DNA from: Burkholderia sp. MS389
GTDB taxonomy: Bacteria; Pseudomonadota; Gammaproteobacteria; Burkholderiales; Burkholderiaceae
Reading direction: 5' to 3'
NCBI RefSeq assembly: GCF_016899425.1
Contig: NZ_CP045996.1
Location: 558,001-622,000 of the forward strand
Length of the DNA: 64,000 nucleotides
A program made the position numbers and the translations under genes. Under the pieces are notes generated by a model that saw only the letters and a program-made list of their open reading frames with translations, did not search any database and was not told the DNA's origin. Of the stretch, positions 18,147-29,100 are shown piece after piece; position 1 is the stretch's first letter, and each line of letters starts with the position of its first letter.

Positions 18147-19051
18147 CCCACCTTCCTGCATGGCCGGGCGGCGCGCGATACGCGGTCGCGATCACGGTCG
18201 ACTTCAACGACATTCATGGCATCCAGACGCGCGAACCGCGTATCGTCGGCCGCGAGAAATCGCTGTCGGTCTGGCGTTACGGCGCGACGCGCGGTGTCGA
18301 CCGGCTGCTTGCGGCGTTCGATGCGTTCGGCGTGCCGACGAGCTGGTTCGTGCCCGGCGCCGTCGCCGAAACGCATCGGGGCACGGTATGCGAGATTGCC
18401 GCAGCCGGCCACGAGCTCGGCGTGAGCGGCTATCGCTGCGAGGATTTCGATGCATTGCCGCTCGCTGCCCAGATCGACGCGTGCCGCGCGGGGCGTGCGG
18501 CGCTCGCGGACGCGACCGGTCGCGACGCGCACGGCTTTCGCTCGTTCACCGGCAACTGGGCCGACGGCTTCGCCGAATTTCTCGTCGCGGAAGGTTTCAC
18601 GTGGTCGTCGTCCTGGCGCGGCGACGATCTGCCTTACGTGCATCCGCGTAGCGACGGCGACGTGAAGGGCGCACGGCTCGTCGAACTGCCGCTGCACTAC
18701 GAGCTCGAGGACGAACCGTATTTCGAGTTCAACCTGTCGCCGCCCGTGCCGGCAGGCCAGCCGCGCATCGCCGCGTACCGCGACGTGCTCGACAACTGGC
18801 GGCGCGACGTCGACGGGTTCAGGCGTTTCGGGCTGTGCTGCGTGTTGCGCCTGCATCCCGAGATCATCGGCACGGCCGGCCGGATCGCTTTGCTGCACGC
18901 GTTGCTCGCGCACTTGCGCGGCACCGGCGATGCATGGTTCGCGACGGGGCACGACATCGCGCGCTGGTGGCATGCGCACGCACCGGTCAACGACCCGGGC
19001 CATCCGGTCGACGTGTTCGCACGCTGCGTGGCAGACGAGGCGGCACGATGA
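18143..19051 (+). CDS. Diverged deacetylase paralogue with degenerate metal site
   Basis: A 302-residue paralogue of the preceding protein, with the same order of blocks. The metal motif positions have changed. FDLDG is VDFND, and the H-x-x-x-H of its neighbour is S-x-x-x-C (VSGYRCEDF). RSFTGNWADG and LRLHPEI are still recognisable. It starts at GTG 18143, overlapping the previous stop. The protein may be a catalytically silent partner of the intact enzyme, as in some PuuE-like pairs, or it may use another mechanism. Conserved length and open frame argue against a pseudogene. Confidence 0.75.
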   Translation: MTHLPAWPGGARYAVAITVDFNDIHGIQTREPRIVGREKSLSVWRYGATRGVDRLLAAFDAFGVPTSWFVPGAVAETHRGTVCEIAAAGHELGVSGYRCEDFDALPLAAQIDACRAGRAALADATGRDAHGFRSFTGNWADGFAEFLVAEGFTWSSSWRGDDLPYVHPRSDGDVKGARLVELPLHYELEDEPYFEFNLSPPVPAGQPRIAAYRDVLDNWRRDVDGFRRFGLCCVLRLHPEIIGTAGRIALLHALLAHLRGTGDAWFATGHDIARWWHAHAPVNDPGHPVDVFARCVADEAAR

Positions 19052-20433
19052 CGACGGACACGCAAGCGCGCGCGACGCGGCTCGCGGCATTCGTCGCACG
19101 GACTTCCGCCGATGCATTGCCGGACGACGTCGTCGCGAAAGCCACGCGTCATGTTCTCGACACGTTCGGCGCCGCGCTGGCGGGCACGTCGGCCGTCGAG
19201 ACGCGCAGCGCCCGTGCGCTGACCGGCGCCGTTGGCCGCGGCGGCGCGTCGCTATGGGGCACGCGACGGCGTGCGAGTGCGCGCGACGCGGCGTTCGTCA
19301 ACGGCATTGCCGCGCACGCACTCGAGCTCGACGATTCGGGCGGCTGCGATCATTCGGGCGCGGTCGTGCTGCCAGCCGTGCTGGCAGCGCTGTCGTGCGC
19401 CAGCCAACCGGTCGCGGGCCGAGAATGCGTGATGGCGATCGTGCTCGGATACGACGTCGGTCGGCGCGTGCTCGAGGCGGCGGGCGGCTACTCGGCCCAC
19501 AACGGCGCGGGCTGGCATTCGACGCTCAGTTGCGGCGTGTTCGGCGCGGCCGCCGCGAGCGCGCGCGTGCTCGGACTCGACGCCGTGCGCACGCGTGACG
19601 CATTGGGCCATGCGGCGAGCTTCGCCGGCGGCCTGTGGAGCTTCATTCACGACGGATCGCAGACCAAGCGGCTGCACGCCGGGCGTGCGGCGGAAGGCGG
19701 CGTGCTGGCGGCGTTGCTTGCCCGGGAGGGCGTGAGCGGTCCCGCCCGCGTGTTCGACGACGTGTGGGGCGGCTTCTTCAACACGTTCGCCGCGCCGTCG
19801 CATGCGCCCGACGCGTTGACCGACGGTCTTGGCGCGCACTGGAAGCTGATGCGCTGCTCGATCAAGCCGCACGCGTCGTGCCGCAGCGCGCATGCGGCGG
19901 TCGACGCGGCGCTGCAACTCGCGGACGGCCGCACGTTCGCGGCGGGCGAGATCGAACGGGTGACGGTGCGGGCGAGCGCGTTCGTTGCGCGGATGTGCGG
20001 CGGCCGCGACCTGTCGACGCTGGCGTCCGCGCAGATGAGCCTGCCGTACGCGGTTGCGGCGGCGCTCGTGTTCGGCGACACCGGGATCGACGCTTATCGT
20101 GCGGACCGGCGCACCGACCCGAGCGTGACTGCGCTGCTCGCGCGCATTACGGTCGATGTCGATCCGGCGCTCGGCGATCTCGACGAGCCGACGGTGAGCC
20201 TGCAACGCGCGGACGGGACGCGGGAATCGCGGCACGTGCCGATCGCCCTCGGCGATCCGCGCAATCCGCTACCGGATGCGGCGCTGCTGGCCAAATATCG
20301 TGCGCTGGCAAGCACGGCGTTCGACGGTGCGCGCGTCGACGCGTTGAGCGACATGTGCCTGTCGCTGGACCGGCAGGCCGACGCGCGCGTGCTGAACGAG
20401 CGGCTCGCAGGCGATTCGGAACACCTCGATTGA
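19048..20433 (+). CDS. MmgE/PrpD family protein
   Basis: A 461-residue MmgE/PrpD-fold protein. Known members include 2-methylcitrate dehydratase and immune-responsive cis-aconitate decarboxylase. Visible family blocks are LDTFGAALAGT, FVNGIAAHALELDD (proposed catalytic Asp/His region, followed by GCDHSGAVVLPA), GWHSTLSCGVFGAAAA, SFIHDGSQTKRLHAGRAAEGG and IKPHASCRSAHAAVD. The operon lacks prpB and prpC, so a propionate cycle role is unlikely. Dehydration, decarboxylation or isomerisation of an acid from the lyase step is a reasonable guess. Its ATG overlaps the upstream stop (ATGA). Confidence 0.85.
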   Translation: MTTDTQARATRLAAFVARTSADALPDDVVAKATRHVLDTFGAALAGTSAVETRSARALTGAVGRGGASLWGTRRRASARDAAFVNGIAAHALELDDSGGCDHSGAVVLPAVLAALSCASQPVAGRECVMAIVLGYDVGRRVLEAAGGYSAHNGAGWHSTLSCGVFGAAAASARVLGLDAVRTRDALGHAASFAGGLWSFIHDGSQTKRLHAGRAAEGGVLAALLAREGVSGPARVFDDVWGGFFNTFAAPSHAPDALTDGLGAHWKLMRCSIKPHASCRSAHAAVDAALQLADGRTFAAGEIERVTVRASAFVARMCGGRDLSTLASAQMSLPYAVAAALVFGDTGIDAYRADRRTDPSVTALLARITVDVDPALGDLDEPTVSLQRADGTRESRHVPIALGDPRNPLPDAALLAKYRALASTAFDGARVDALSDMCLSLDRQADARVLNERLAGDSEHLD

Positions 20434-20445
20434 CCGTGTCGAGGG

Positions 20446-20519
20446 GCTTCATGCGGCAGTTGCAGCTGCAACGTGTGCGCGAGAAGCGGCCGGCCGGCGC
20501 TGACAAGGGGCTCCCATGA
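20446..20519 (+). pseudogene. Relic of an AraC-family HTH gene
   Basis: Translation here reads GFMRQLQLQRVREK, then a tail to a TGA at 20517. It aligns in frame with GFVRQLRLQHVRDE of the AraC protein at 10509. At DNA level the first 37 bases differ by 3 from bases 11341-11377. No upstream part of an AraC gene remains, because the PrpD gene ends only 12 bases before. This is probably the stub of a regulator that once followed the operon. Confidence 0.6.
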
Positions 20520-20571
20520 GCCTATGCGCGGCCGACAGTCCTGTCAGCGCGATCGCGGCATCCGCGTCGCG

Positions 20572-20742
20572 CTACGACCGATCGCGATTCCGCGCGCGCG
20601 TCGCGCCGGTAATGACCGCGATGCCGAACAGGATGACGGCCACGATCTCGATGATGTGCTGCGAGACGTGCAGCGTCATCAAGCCCCAGGCGACGCCGCC
20701 GATGAAAATGATCCATCCGACGAGGTAGATAAGCAGGGTCAT
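20572..20742 (-). CDS. Small conserved-looking membrane protein, 56 residues
   Basis: A 56-residue protein beginning MTLLIYLVGWIIFIGGVAW. It has two membrane segments (about residues 3-19 and 28-45) and a basic tail (ARNRDRS). The AAGGAGAAAAACG stretch immediately before the ATG at 20742 is a strong ribosome site, which supports expression despite the small size. No function is evident. It is convergent with the PrpD gene. Confidence 0.7.
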   Translation of the reverse strand: MTLLIYLVGWIIFIGGVAWGLMTLHVSQHIIEIVAVILFGIAVITGATRARNRDRS

Positions 20743-20911
20743 CGTTTTTCTCCTTGCAGTATTGGCCCATGGCGCGGGTGACCGGCCGTGCAAAATTTAC
20801 CGGCCGAGCGGGGGCGCGATGGAGGCGCGATTCGCGAGTGGACGAGCATATTCCGGGCCCGGGCATGCGGGGCCGGACCGGCGTCCCGATGGTCGCATTT
20901 GGCCGCACGCT

Positions 20912-21823
20912 TCATTCCGGCGCCCCATCGTGCGCCTGCAGCCCGAGCCGCGCCATGAGCCGCCCGGCATCGAACGGCGCCTGCGTTTTCGTGTCGTTGT
21001 CGAAATAGCAGTACACGTCGCGCGTCGCCGCACGCGGTGGTTTCAGCGCCGGTGCGGCGAGACGCGCATCGTCGGGCTGCGCGCCCCGGCTCCACGCTTC
21101 GATTCTGCGCGCCCATCGTTCGAGCGCCGCATCGGCGTATTCGCCCGAATACTTCGTTTCGGTGCCGTGCAGCCGGATATAGACGAACCGCGCGCTCAGA
21201 TCCTCGAAGTGCGGCCACGCCTCGGTCGAATCCGACACGACGAGCGCGACCTTGTGGCGGCGCAGCAGCTTCACGAACGCCGGATCCACGAAGCTGTCGT
21301 GTCGTACTTCCACCGCATGACGCAACGCGCGCTTGCGGTCGATCTGCAGATAGGGCTCGCGCACGCGCGCATCGTGCCGTCGGGCCAGCGCGAGCGCGGC
21401 TTCCGTGTCGTGCGGCAGCCGGCTCAGGAAGCGCTCCATGTGCGCCGGGTCGAACCGCAGCGACGGCGGGAATTGCCACAGCAGCGGCCCGAGCTTGTCC
21501 TTCAGCGCGAACAGCCCCTGCGCGAAAAAATTCGCGCATGCGATCGTGGCCGTTTCGTCGCGAAAGCGCAGCATGTGCGTCAGGTAGCGCGAGCCTTTCA
21601 CGCTGAACACGAACCCGGGCGGCGTGTCGGCGTACCAGCGCCGCCAGCTGTCAGGTGCTTGCAAGCTGTAGTGCGTGCCGTTGATTTCGATCGTCTGCAT
21701 GTGGCCCGATGCATACCGCAGCTCTTTGGCCTGCTTCAGGTCGGGCGGGTAGAACGTCCCGCGCCAGCCGGGGTAGCGCCAGCCCGAAATGCCGATGTGA
21801 ATCCTGCCGGATGTGCGTGTCAC
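20912..21823 (-). CDS. DUF72 (YecE-like) family protein
   Basis: A 303-residue DUF72 protein with a TIM-barrel-like pattern. Blocks seen are IGISGWRYPGWRGTFYPPDL near the N-terminus, TIEINGTHYSLQ, FVFSVKGSRYLTH, LGPLLWQFPPSLRFD, AVEVRHDSFVD, FVYIRLHGTETKYSGEY and the C-terminal VYCYFDNDTKTQAPFDA. The biochemical role of the family is not established. The start is a GTG at 21823 without a strong ribosome site. No in-frame ATG was found close upstream. It is divergent from the TonB receptor gene. Confidence 0.85.
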   Translation of the reverse strand: MTRTSGRIHIGISGWRYPGWRGTFYPPDLKQAKELRYASGHMQTIEINGTHYSLQAPDSWRRWYADTPPGFVFSVKGSRYLTHMLRFRDETATIACANFFAQGLFALKDKLGPLLWQFPPSLRFDPAHMERFLSRLPHDTEAALALARRHDARVREPYLQIDRKRALRHAVEVRHDSFVDPAFVKLLRRHKVALVVSDSTEAWPHFEDLSARFVYIRLHGTETKYSGEYADAALERWARRIEAWSRGAQPDDARLAAPALKPPRAATRDVYCYFDNDTKTQAPFDAGRLMARLGLQAHDGAPE

Positions 21824-22102
21824 GTCGATGCCCGGCTGCGCCGGGTCCCTGATGGGGTTCGGGCGACGAGCAATCCGCGTGCCGCCGCCGTCGCCGAGCC
21901 GATTTTTTTAAAGACCGCGCCACGTTCGGCCGGTATGATCGCTGCGCTCGCGAACGACGCAATCGGCCGATGCATCCGGCCGATCCGTGCGTCACAGCCT
22001 TCGCCGGCACGGCAAACACGACACCACCGGATGGACCGCGGCGACACGCGGTCCGCCGATCCGGCCGAACGGGCCAACCCAGCACGACGGAGTATCGACA
22101 CG

Positions 22103-24277
22103 ATGTGGACGGAGACAGGGGCGGGGCGGCGCGCGACAGCGATCGCGGCCGGCGGAGCGTTGTGCGTGGCCGCCGCGGGCGGCGCGTACGCGCAGGCATC
22201 GGTGCCGGCGGCGACAGCGGCCGTGCTGCCGGCCATCGACGTGCGGGGGCCGGCCGACGCATCGTCGATCGGGCTCGTCGGGCGGCGCACCGCTACCGGC
22301 ACCAAGACCGACACGCCGATCGACGAGATTCCGCAAACGGTCAACCTCGTGACCGCGCAACAGATCGACATGACCGGCGCGACCGACCTGAACCAGGCGT
22401 TGCGCTACGTGCCCGGTTTCGCGACGTTCGGCGCCGACAGCCGCACCGACTGGTATGCGGCGCTGCGCGGCTTCACGCCGACGCTCTACGTCGACGGCCT
22501 GCCGGCGCCGGATACGGCCGTGATCGCGAACTGGCGCGTCGATCCGTACACGATCGATTCGATCGCGGTGCTGCGCGGGCCCACGTCGGTGCTGTACGGC
22601 GCAGGCGAGCCCGGCGCGATCGTCGACGCGCACACGAAGCTGGCCGACGGCGAGCGCGTGCGCGAAGCCGGCGTGCAGATCGGCAACGATGCGCGCAAGC
22701 AGGCGATGCTCGATGTCGGCGACACGCTCGACCCCGACCGCAAGTATGCGTACCGCTTCGTCGGCGTCGCGCGTGACGGCAATGCGGTGACCGGCCCGAA
22801 CGGCGACCGGCGCGTCGCGCTCGCGCCGTCGTTCCGCTGGCGGCCGAACGCGGACACGTCGCTGACGGTTTCCGCGACGTTCCTGCAGGACAGCGGCGAC
22901 ATCTCGTCGAACTTCCTGCCCGCGTCTGGCACGGTGCTGCCGAACCCGAACGGCCGCCTGTCGCAGGACCGCTACATGGGCGACCCGTCGTTCAACGACT
23001 ACCGCAAGAAGCAATGGTCGCTCGGCTATGCGCTGGAACACCGCGTGAACGCGATCTGGACGCTGCATCAGGACGTGCGCTGGTCGCACCTGTCGCTCGA
23101 CGATGCGACGGTGTTCGGCAACGGCCTCGCGCCGCGCAGCACGACGAACATGATGCGTTTCGCGGGGCTGTTCCAGCTCAACTACAGCCGGCTCGACATC
23201 GACAACCACGCGCAGGCGCGCTTCGGCACGGGGCCGCTCGAACACACGCTGCTGTTCGGCGTGCAGTTCGACCGGCAGACGACGACCAACAGCGTGTACC
23301 TCGCGCTCGCGCCGTCGCTCGACCTGTACCACCCCGTCTATCGGCCGGTGACGGCCGCGATCTTCTCCGGCCCGACGTCGCTCGGCCACGTCGATCAGTA
23401 CACGGCGATGAACGGGGTCGGCGTGTACGCGCAGGACCAGATCCGCTGGCAGCGCTGGACGCTGACGCTCGGCGGCCGCGAGGATGTCGTGAATGCGCGG
23501 TTCGACGACCGCGCCGCCGGCACGCACGCGCAGCAGGACGTCAGTGCGTTCTCCGGGCGCGTCGGGCTCACCTATCGCGGCGACGCCGGGCTGTCGCCGT
23601 ACGTCGGCTATTCGACGTCGTTCGATCCGGTCATCGGCGTGCGGATGTTCGGCGGCGGCCTGCCGAAACCGACTCGCGGCGTGCAGACGGAGGCCGGGCT
23701 GCGCTGGGAGCCGCCCGGCCGGAACCTGATGCTGAACGCGGCCGTGTATCGGATCGACCAGACCAACGTCGTGACACCGACGCCGGTCAATCTCGACCCG
23801 ACCGGCACGACGTCGGTCCAGACCGGCAAGGTGCGCTCGCGCGGCATCGAGTTGAGCGCGGTCGGCAAGCTGACGCGCGAGCTGTCGATCGTCGCGTCGT
23901 ATGCGTATCAGGACGTCAAGAACGTGCAGGCGAACGACGCGTCGCTGAACCACTGGCCGGTGTCCGTGCCGCTGCCGCGGCAGATCGCGTCGATGTGGGC
24001 CGACTGGACCTGGCATACGGGCGCGCTGGCGGGCCTCGGCGTCGGCGGCGGCGTGCGCTACCAGAGCGCATCGGCGGGCGCGCCGGACAACTCGCTGACG
24101 GTGCCGAGCGCGACGCTTTACGACCTCGCGATCCATTACGAACTGCCGCGCTGGCGTTTCGCGGTGAACGTCGCGAACCTGTTCGACCGGCGCTACGTGA
24201 GCGGCTGCCAATCGTACGCGGTGTGCGTGTTCGGCAACGAGCGGACCGTGCTGGCCAGCGCGAAATACAACTGGTAG
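22103..24277 (+). CDS. TonB-dependent siderophore receptor
   Basis: A 724-residue outer-membrane receptor. A signal peptide spans residues 1-31 (ends GGAYAQA). The plug domain (about 45-190) has TDTPIDEIPQTVNLVTAQQI, and LRGPTSVLYGAGEPGAIV ends the plug. The 22-strand barrel finishes with FAVNVANLFDRRYVSGC and a terminal SAKYNW, the aromatic barrel end. There is no N-terminal STN signalling domain, so it does not use a FecI/FecR-type surface signal. An alternative in-frame ATG at 22031 would add 24 residues and bury the signal peptide. The ligand is unknown, and no synthesis or FhuF-like gene is adjacent. Confidence 0.9.
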   Translation: MWTETGAGRRATAIAAGGALCVAAAGGAYAQASVPAATAAVLPAIDVRGPADASSIGLVGRRTATGTKTDTPIDEIPQTVNLVTAQQIDMTGATDLNQALRYVPGFATFGADSRTDWYAALRGFTPTLYVDGLPAPDTAVIANWRVDPYTIDSIAVLRGPTSVLYGAGEPGAIVDAHTKLADGERVREAGVQIGNDARKQAMLDVGDTLDPDRKYAYRFVGVARDGNAVTGPNGDRRVALAPSFRWRPNADTSLTVSATFLQDSGDISSNFLPASGTVLPNPNGRLSQDRYMGDPSFNDYRKKQWSLGYALEHRVNAIWTLHQDVRWSHLSLDDATVFGNGLAPRSTTNMMRFAGLFQLNYSRLDIDNHAQARFGTGPLEHTLLFGVQFDRQTTTNSVYLALAPSLDLYHPVYRPVTAAIFSGPTSLGHVDQYTAMNGVGVYAQDQIRWQRWTLTLGGREDVVNARFDDRAAGTHAQQDVSAFSGRVGLTYRGDAGLSPYVGYSTSFDPVIGVRMFGGGLPKPTRGVQTEAGLRWEPPGRNLMLNAAVYRIDQTNVVTPTPVNLDPTGTTSVQTGKVRSRGIELSAVGKLTRELSIVASYAYQDVKNVQANDASLNHWPVSVPLPRQIASMWADWTWHTGALAGLGVGGGVRYQSASAGAPDNSLTVPSATLYDLAIHYELPRWRFAVNVANLFDRRYVSGCQSYAVCVFGNERTVLASAKYNW

Positions 24278-24299
24278 GCGCGAGCGCGTCGCATGCGGC

Positions 24300-25115
<816 letters not shown>

Positions 25116-26180
25116 CGTGCACCTGTGGTGAAAAGGCGGTTGGCTGCGTTTCCGCGGGTGGCCTGCCCGGTGCGGTGGAAACGTCGGAAGCCGCTCTGTG
25201 GCGACGCATCGCACGGCGTTCGTCGTTTTAATCACGGAGCCGGTCGACACGCGACGGATTGCCGTGAGCGCGTGGAGAACGATCACGACTGCCGGAATCG
25301 ATGCGAGCGGAATTGTAGGAGCATATTTCGAATCCGGCCAGCCATGACGACTCTATTCGCACCATTCAATCTTCTCGATTATCGAAAATGGCGGTTTGCG
25401 ACAGGAATGTAAGGCGTCGACGTGCGTCAATATTCATGGTTTACGCGTATATCCAGTGAGAAATCGCACAGCCGGGCAGTTTCGCGATTGTCTTTTTGAA
25501 GAAAGATGTTATTGGAATCCGCTTTGGCAAAGTATTTATCCGCTAGGTAAAAGATTTTTAATAACGGCGTCGGCGCGAAATCGTTTGCGCAATGGATATG
25601 TTTTACCTAAGCCGTTGAATATTTGGAATTTTACAATCTATAAAGAATGCCGTCTTTAATAACTCGGGCTCGTGTCTCATAATTCGTCCGAACTTTGAAC
25701 GACGGGTCGAGCAGGGCAGCGGAAGCGCCGCAAGCGGTGACGGACGTTGCCTGACCCGGGGCCGGCGCATCAATTGATGACTGTCCAGGCCCGTGCTTGC
25801 TGCACGGAAACGAAACCCCGGTTGTTGCCCGGGATGAAATAAAAGAAGCGTGGTGGGTCGCGGTCGGCGCGACGACAAATCGGGGATGTACATGACGACG
25901 GGTTGAATCTCCGGATTCAGTCGGGGGAAAACTCGTCCATGAGAAACAATACGCATTCCTAATGAAATTGTCGAATTAACGGAACGGGACGTCGGGACGA
26001 CGACATGCCCGCGGCTTTCGAACGCCCTGCCGAAACGGGTGCTCGATGCGTGTCGTGTCTATATGGTGGCCCGGTAGCGGAATCCGCTTCCGAAACGAAG
26101 TCGCAATCGAAGTCGAAGCTGTCAATAAAAGTAAGTAGTCCGTATTCAAACCCAGACGCTACACAACGGAGCAGAAGACC
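25116..26180. other. Long gene-free spacer with an AT-rich core before the adhesin gene
   Basis: Just over 1 kb without a supportable gene. Bases about 25320-25680 are clearly AT-rich compared with the rest of the window and hold only a short plus-strand open frame without a ribosome site or recognisable motif. The 80 bases before 26181 are also AT-rich (GTCAATAAAAGTAAGTAG) and are the likely promoter of the autotransporter. Low GC in such a spacer is typical of xenogeneic-silencer targets. Confidence 0.55.
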
Positions 26181-29100
26181 ATGAAGAGGAAGCAGATTTC
26201 GGCGCTCGCCGCCGCGATGTTCACCGGCGCGGGTGTGCTGATCGCCGGCGCCGCCCACGCGGACAATTTCGTCGACCGCGGCAACCCGGACAACGCGCTG
26301 AACGGCCAGTGCATCGACGGCACCAACCCGCTGTGCGTGGCGACCAAGAACGGCAGCTACGTGGCGGTCAGCACCACCAACGTGACGCAAGGCACCAACG
26401 CGAAGGCCGGCGCCAGCGGCATCGCGATCGGCGACCAGTCGAATGCGAGCAGCAAGGGCGGTAGCGGCAGCGGCGGCGCGATTGCGATCGGGGTCGGCTC
26501 GCAGGCGTTGGCGAACTCGGCCACCGCGATCGGCACGGTCGCGGTCGCACAGGGCAACACGGCGCTGGCGATCGGCCGCCAGTCGGCGGCGGTCGGCGAT
26601 TTCTCGATGGCGCTCGGCAACGTCGCGGACGCGCACGGCACGAGCTCGATCGCGCTCGGACACTCGGCGCTCGCCAGCGGCGACCGCTCGGTCGCGATCG
26701 GCGGCGCGAACCCGACGTCGAGCGACGGCGTATCGGCCGGCGCATCGTACGACGCGGTCACGCAGACGCGTGCCGCCGGCACCCAGTCGGTGGCGATCGG
26801 CGCCGGCGCGCAGACGAACGACAACAACCAGGTGGCGATCGGCTCGGGCAGCGTCGGCGCGAACAACGGCGGTACGCCGGTATTCGGCGGCACGGCCGCA
26901 CCGGTCGGCGGCGCGGTATCGTTCGGCGCGCTCGGCAGCGAACGCCAGCTCAAGAACGTCGCGGCGGGCGCGGCCGATACCGATGCGGTCAACGTCCAGC
27001 AGCTGAAGAACGTGAACAACACGCTGAGCACGGGCATCGGCAATGTCGACGCACGCGTGACGTCGGTGGGCAATTCGCTGTCGACCACGATCTCGAACGT
27101 CGACCAGCGCGTGACCAGCGTCGGCAACAGCTTGAGCACGAGCATCGTCACGGCGACGCAGAACGTCGTCAAATACACCGACGACTCGCATGCGGCGATC
27201 GCGCTCGACGGCGCGACCGGCACGACGATCGGCGGCGTGGCTGCGGGCGTTGCCGATACCGATGCGGTCAACGTCGGCCAGTTGAAGGGCAGCGTCGCGC
27301 CGTTGCAGACGTCCCTGTTGACGGCGGCGTCGAACATCACGAACCTGCAGAACAGCGTGACCGGCATCAACGGATCGTTGAGCACCGCGGCGTCGAACAT
27401 CGCCGGCCTGCAGGCGGCCGATACGCGCAACGTCAAGTACGACGGCGCGAGCGGCTTCGACTCGGTGACGTTCGCCGGCCCCAACGGCACGACGTTGCAC
27501 AACGTCGCGGACGGCAAGGATACGCACGACGCCGTGAACGTCGGCCAATTGACGGGCGGCCTTGCATCGCTGAGCACGAGCGTGACGAACAACCTCAGCA
27601 CGACGCTCGGCAACCTGAGCACGTCGATCACGAGCCAGATCGGCAACGCGACGAAGAACGCGGTGCAGTACGACGACGATGCGCACGGCGGCGTCACGCT
27701 GGGCGGCACGGGTGCAACGGCGCCGGTCGGCCTGCATAACGTCGCGGACGGCGTGGCGGCAGGCGACGCCGTGAACGTCGGCCAGCTCGGCAAGGCGACC
27801 GACACGCTGAACCAGTCGATCACGGCCGTCGGCAACCAGGTGACGACGAACACCGGCAACATCGCGGCGCTTCAGCAGGACGCGCTGCAGTGGAACCCGG
27901 GCCTCGGTGCATACGATGCAAGCCACGGCGGCCACGGCCCGCAGCTGATCAGCAACGTCGCGGCCGGCAAGCGCGGAACGGACGCGGTCAACGTCGATCA
28001 GCTGACCGCGGCGATTCACGACGGGACGAGCCAGCTCGACGCGCTCGCCGTCAAATACGACGATGCGAGCAAGCAGCAGGTGTCGCTCGGCGCAGGCAAC
28101 GGCGGGAATCCGGTGCGCGTGACCAACGTCGCGGAAGGCAACGTGGCGGCCGGCAGCACCGATGCGGTGAACGGCGCGCAACTGCGTCGCGCGACCGACG
28201 GCGCCGCGGCCGCGCTCGGCGGCGGCGCGACGGCGAACCCGGACGGCTCGATCGGCGCACCGAACTACAAGATCGGCGGCAGCGCGTATAACAACGTCGG
28301 CGACGCATTGACGAACCTCGACGGCCGCGTCGGCAGCAACACGACGACGCTCGCGAATCACGAAACGCGCCTCGGCAACGCCGAAACCAATATCACGAAC
28401 AACACGGCCGCGATTGCCGGGCTGCAGCAGGATGCGCTGCAATTCGACCCGACGCTCGGCGCGTTCAACGCCGCGCGCGGCGGTGCGCCGACGAAGCTGA
28501 CGAACGTGGCCGACGGCAACCTCGCCGCGGGCAGCACGGACGCGGTCAACGGCGGCCAGTTGTCGGGCGTGAAGACCGCGCTCGAACAGCAGATCACGAA
28601 CGTGTCGAACCAGGCCGGCGAAGCGGTGAAGAACGTCGTCAAGTACGACGTCGACCCGAGCGGCAACCGGCTGAATTCGGTGTCGCTCGTCGGCGGCGAC
28701 GCCACGTCGGCCGTCGTGCTGAAGAACGTCGCGGCCGGCACCAGCGATACCGACGCGGTGAACGTGAAGCAGCTGAAGGACGTGCAGTCGAACCTGAACC
28801 AGCTCGGCGCGCTCGCGGTGCAGTACGACGACAGCTCGAAGAGCACGATCACGCTCGGCGGCGCGGGCGGCACGCGCATCACCAACGTGCAGGCCGGCAC
28901 GCTCGGCGCGACCAGCACCGACGCGGTGAACGGCTCGCAGCTCTACGCGACCAATCAGCAGGTGTCGAAGAACACCACCGACATCTCGAGCCTGCAAGGG
29001 AGCGTGACCAACATCGCGAACGGCAAGGCCGGCCTCGTGCAGCAGCAGGACCCGAACGGCGCGATCACGGTCGGTAAGGAGTCTGCCGGTACGAGCGTGA

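Noticed and set aside
25396-25659. Possible 87-residue gene in the AT-rich spacer
   Set aside because: No ribosome site, no recognisable domain, and the AT-rich DNA gives an odd residue mix. Too weak to call.
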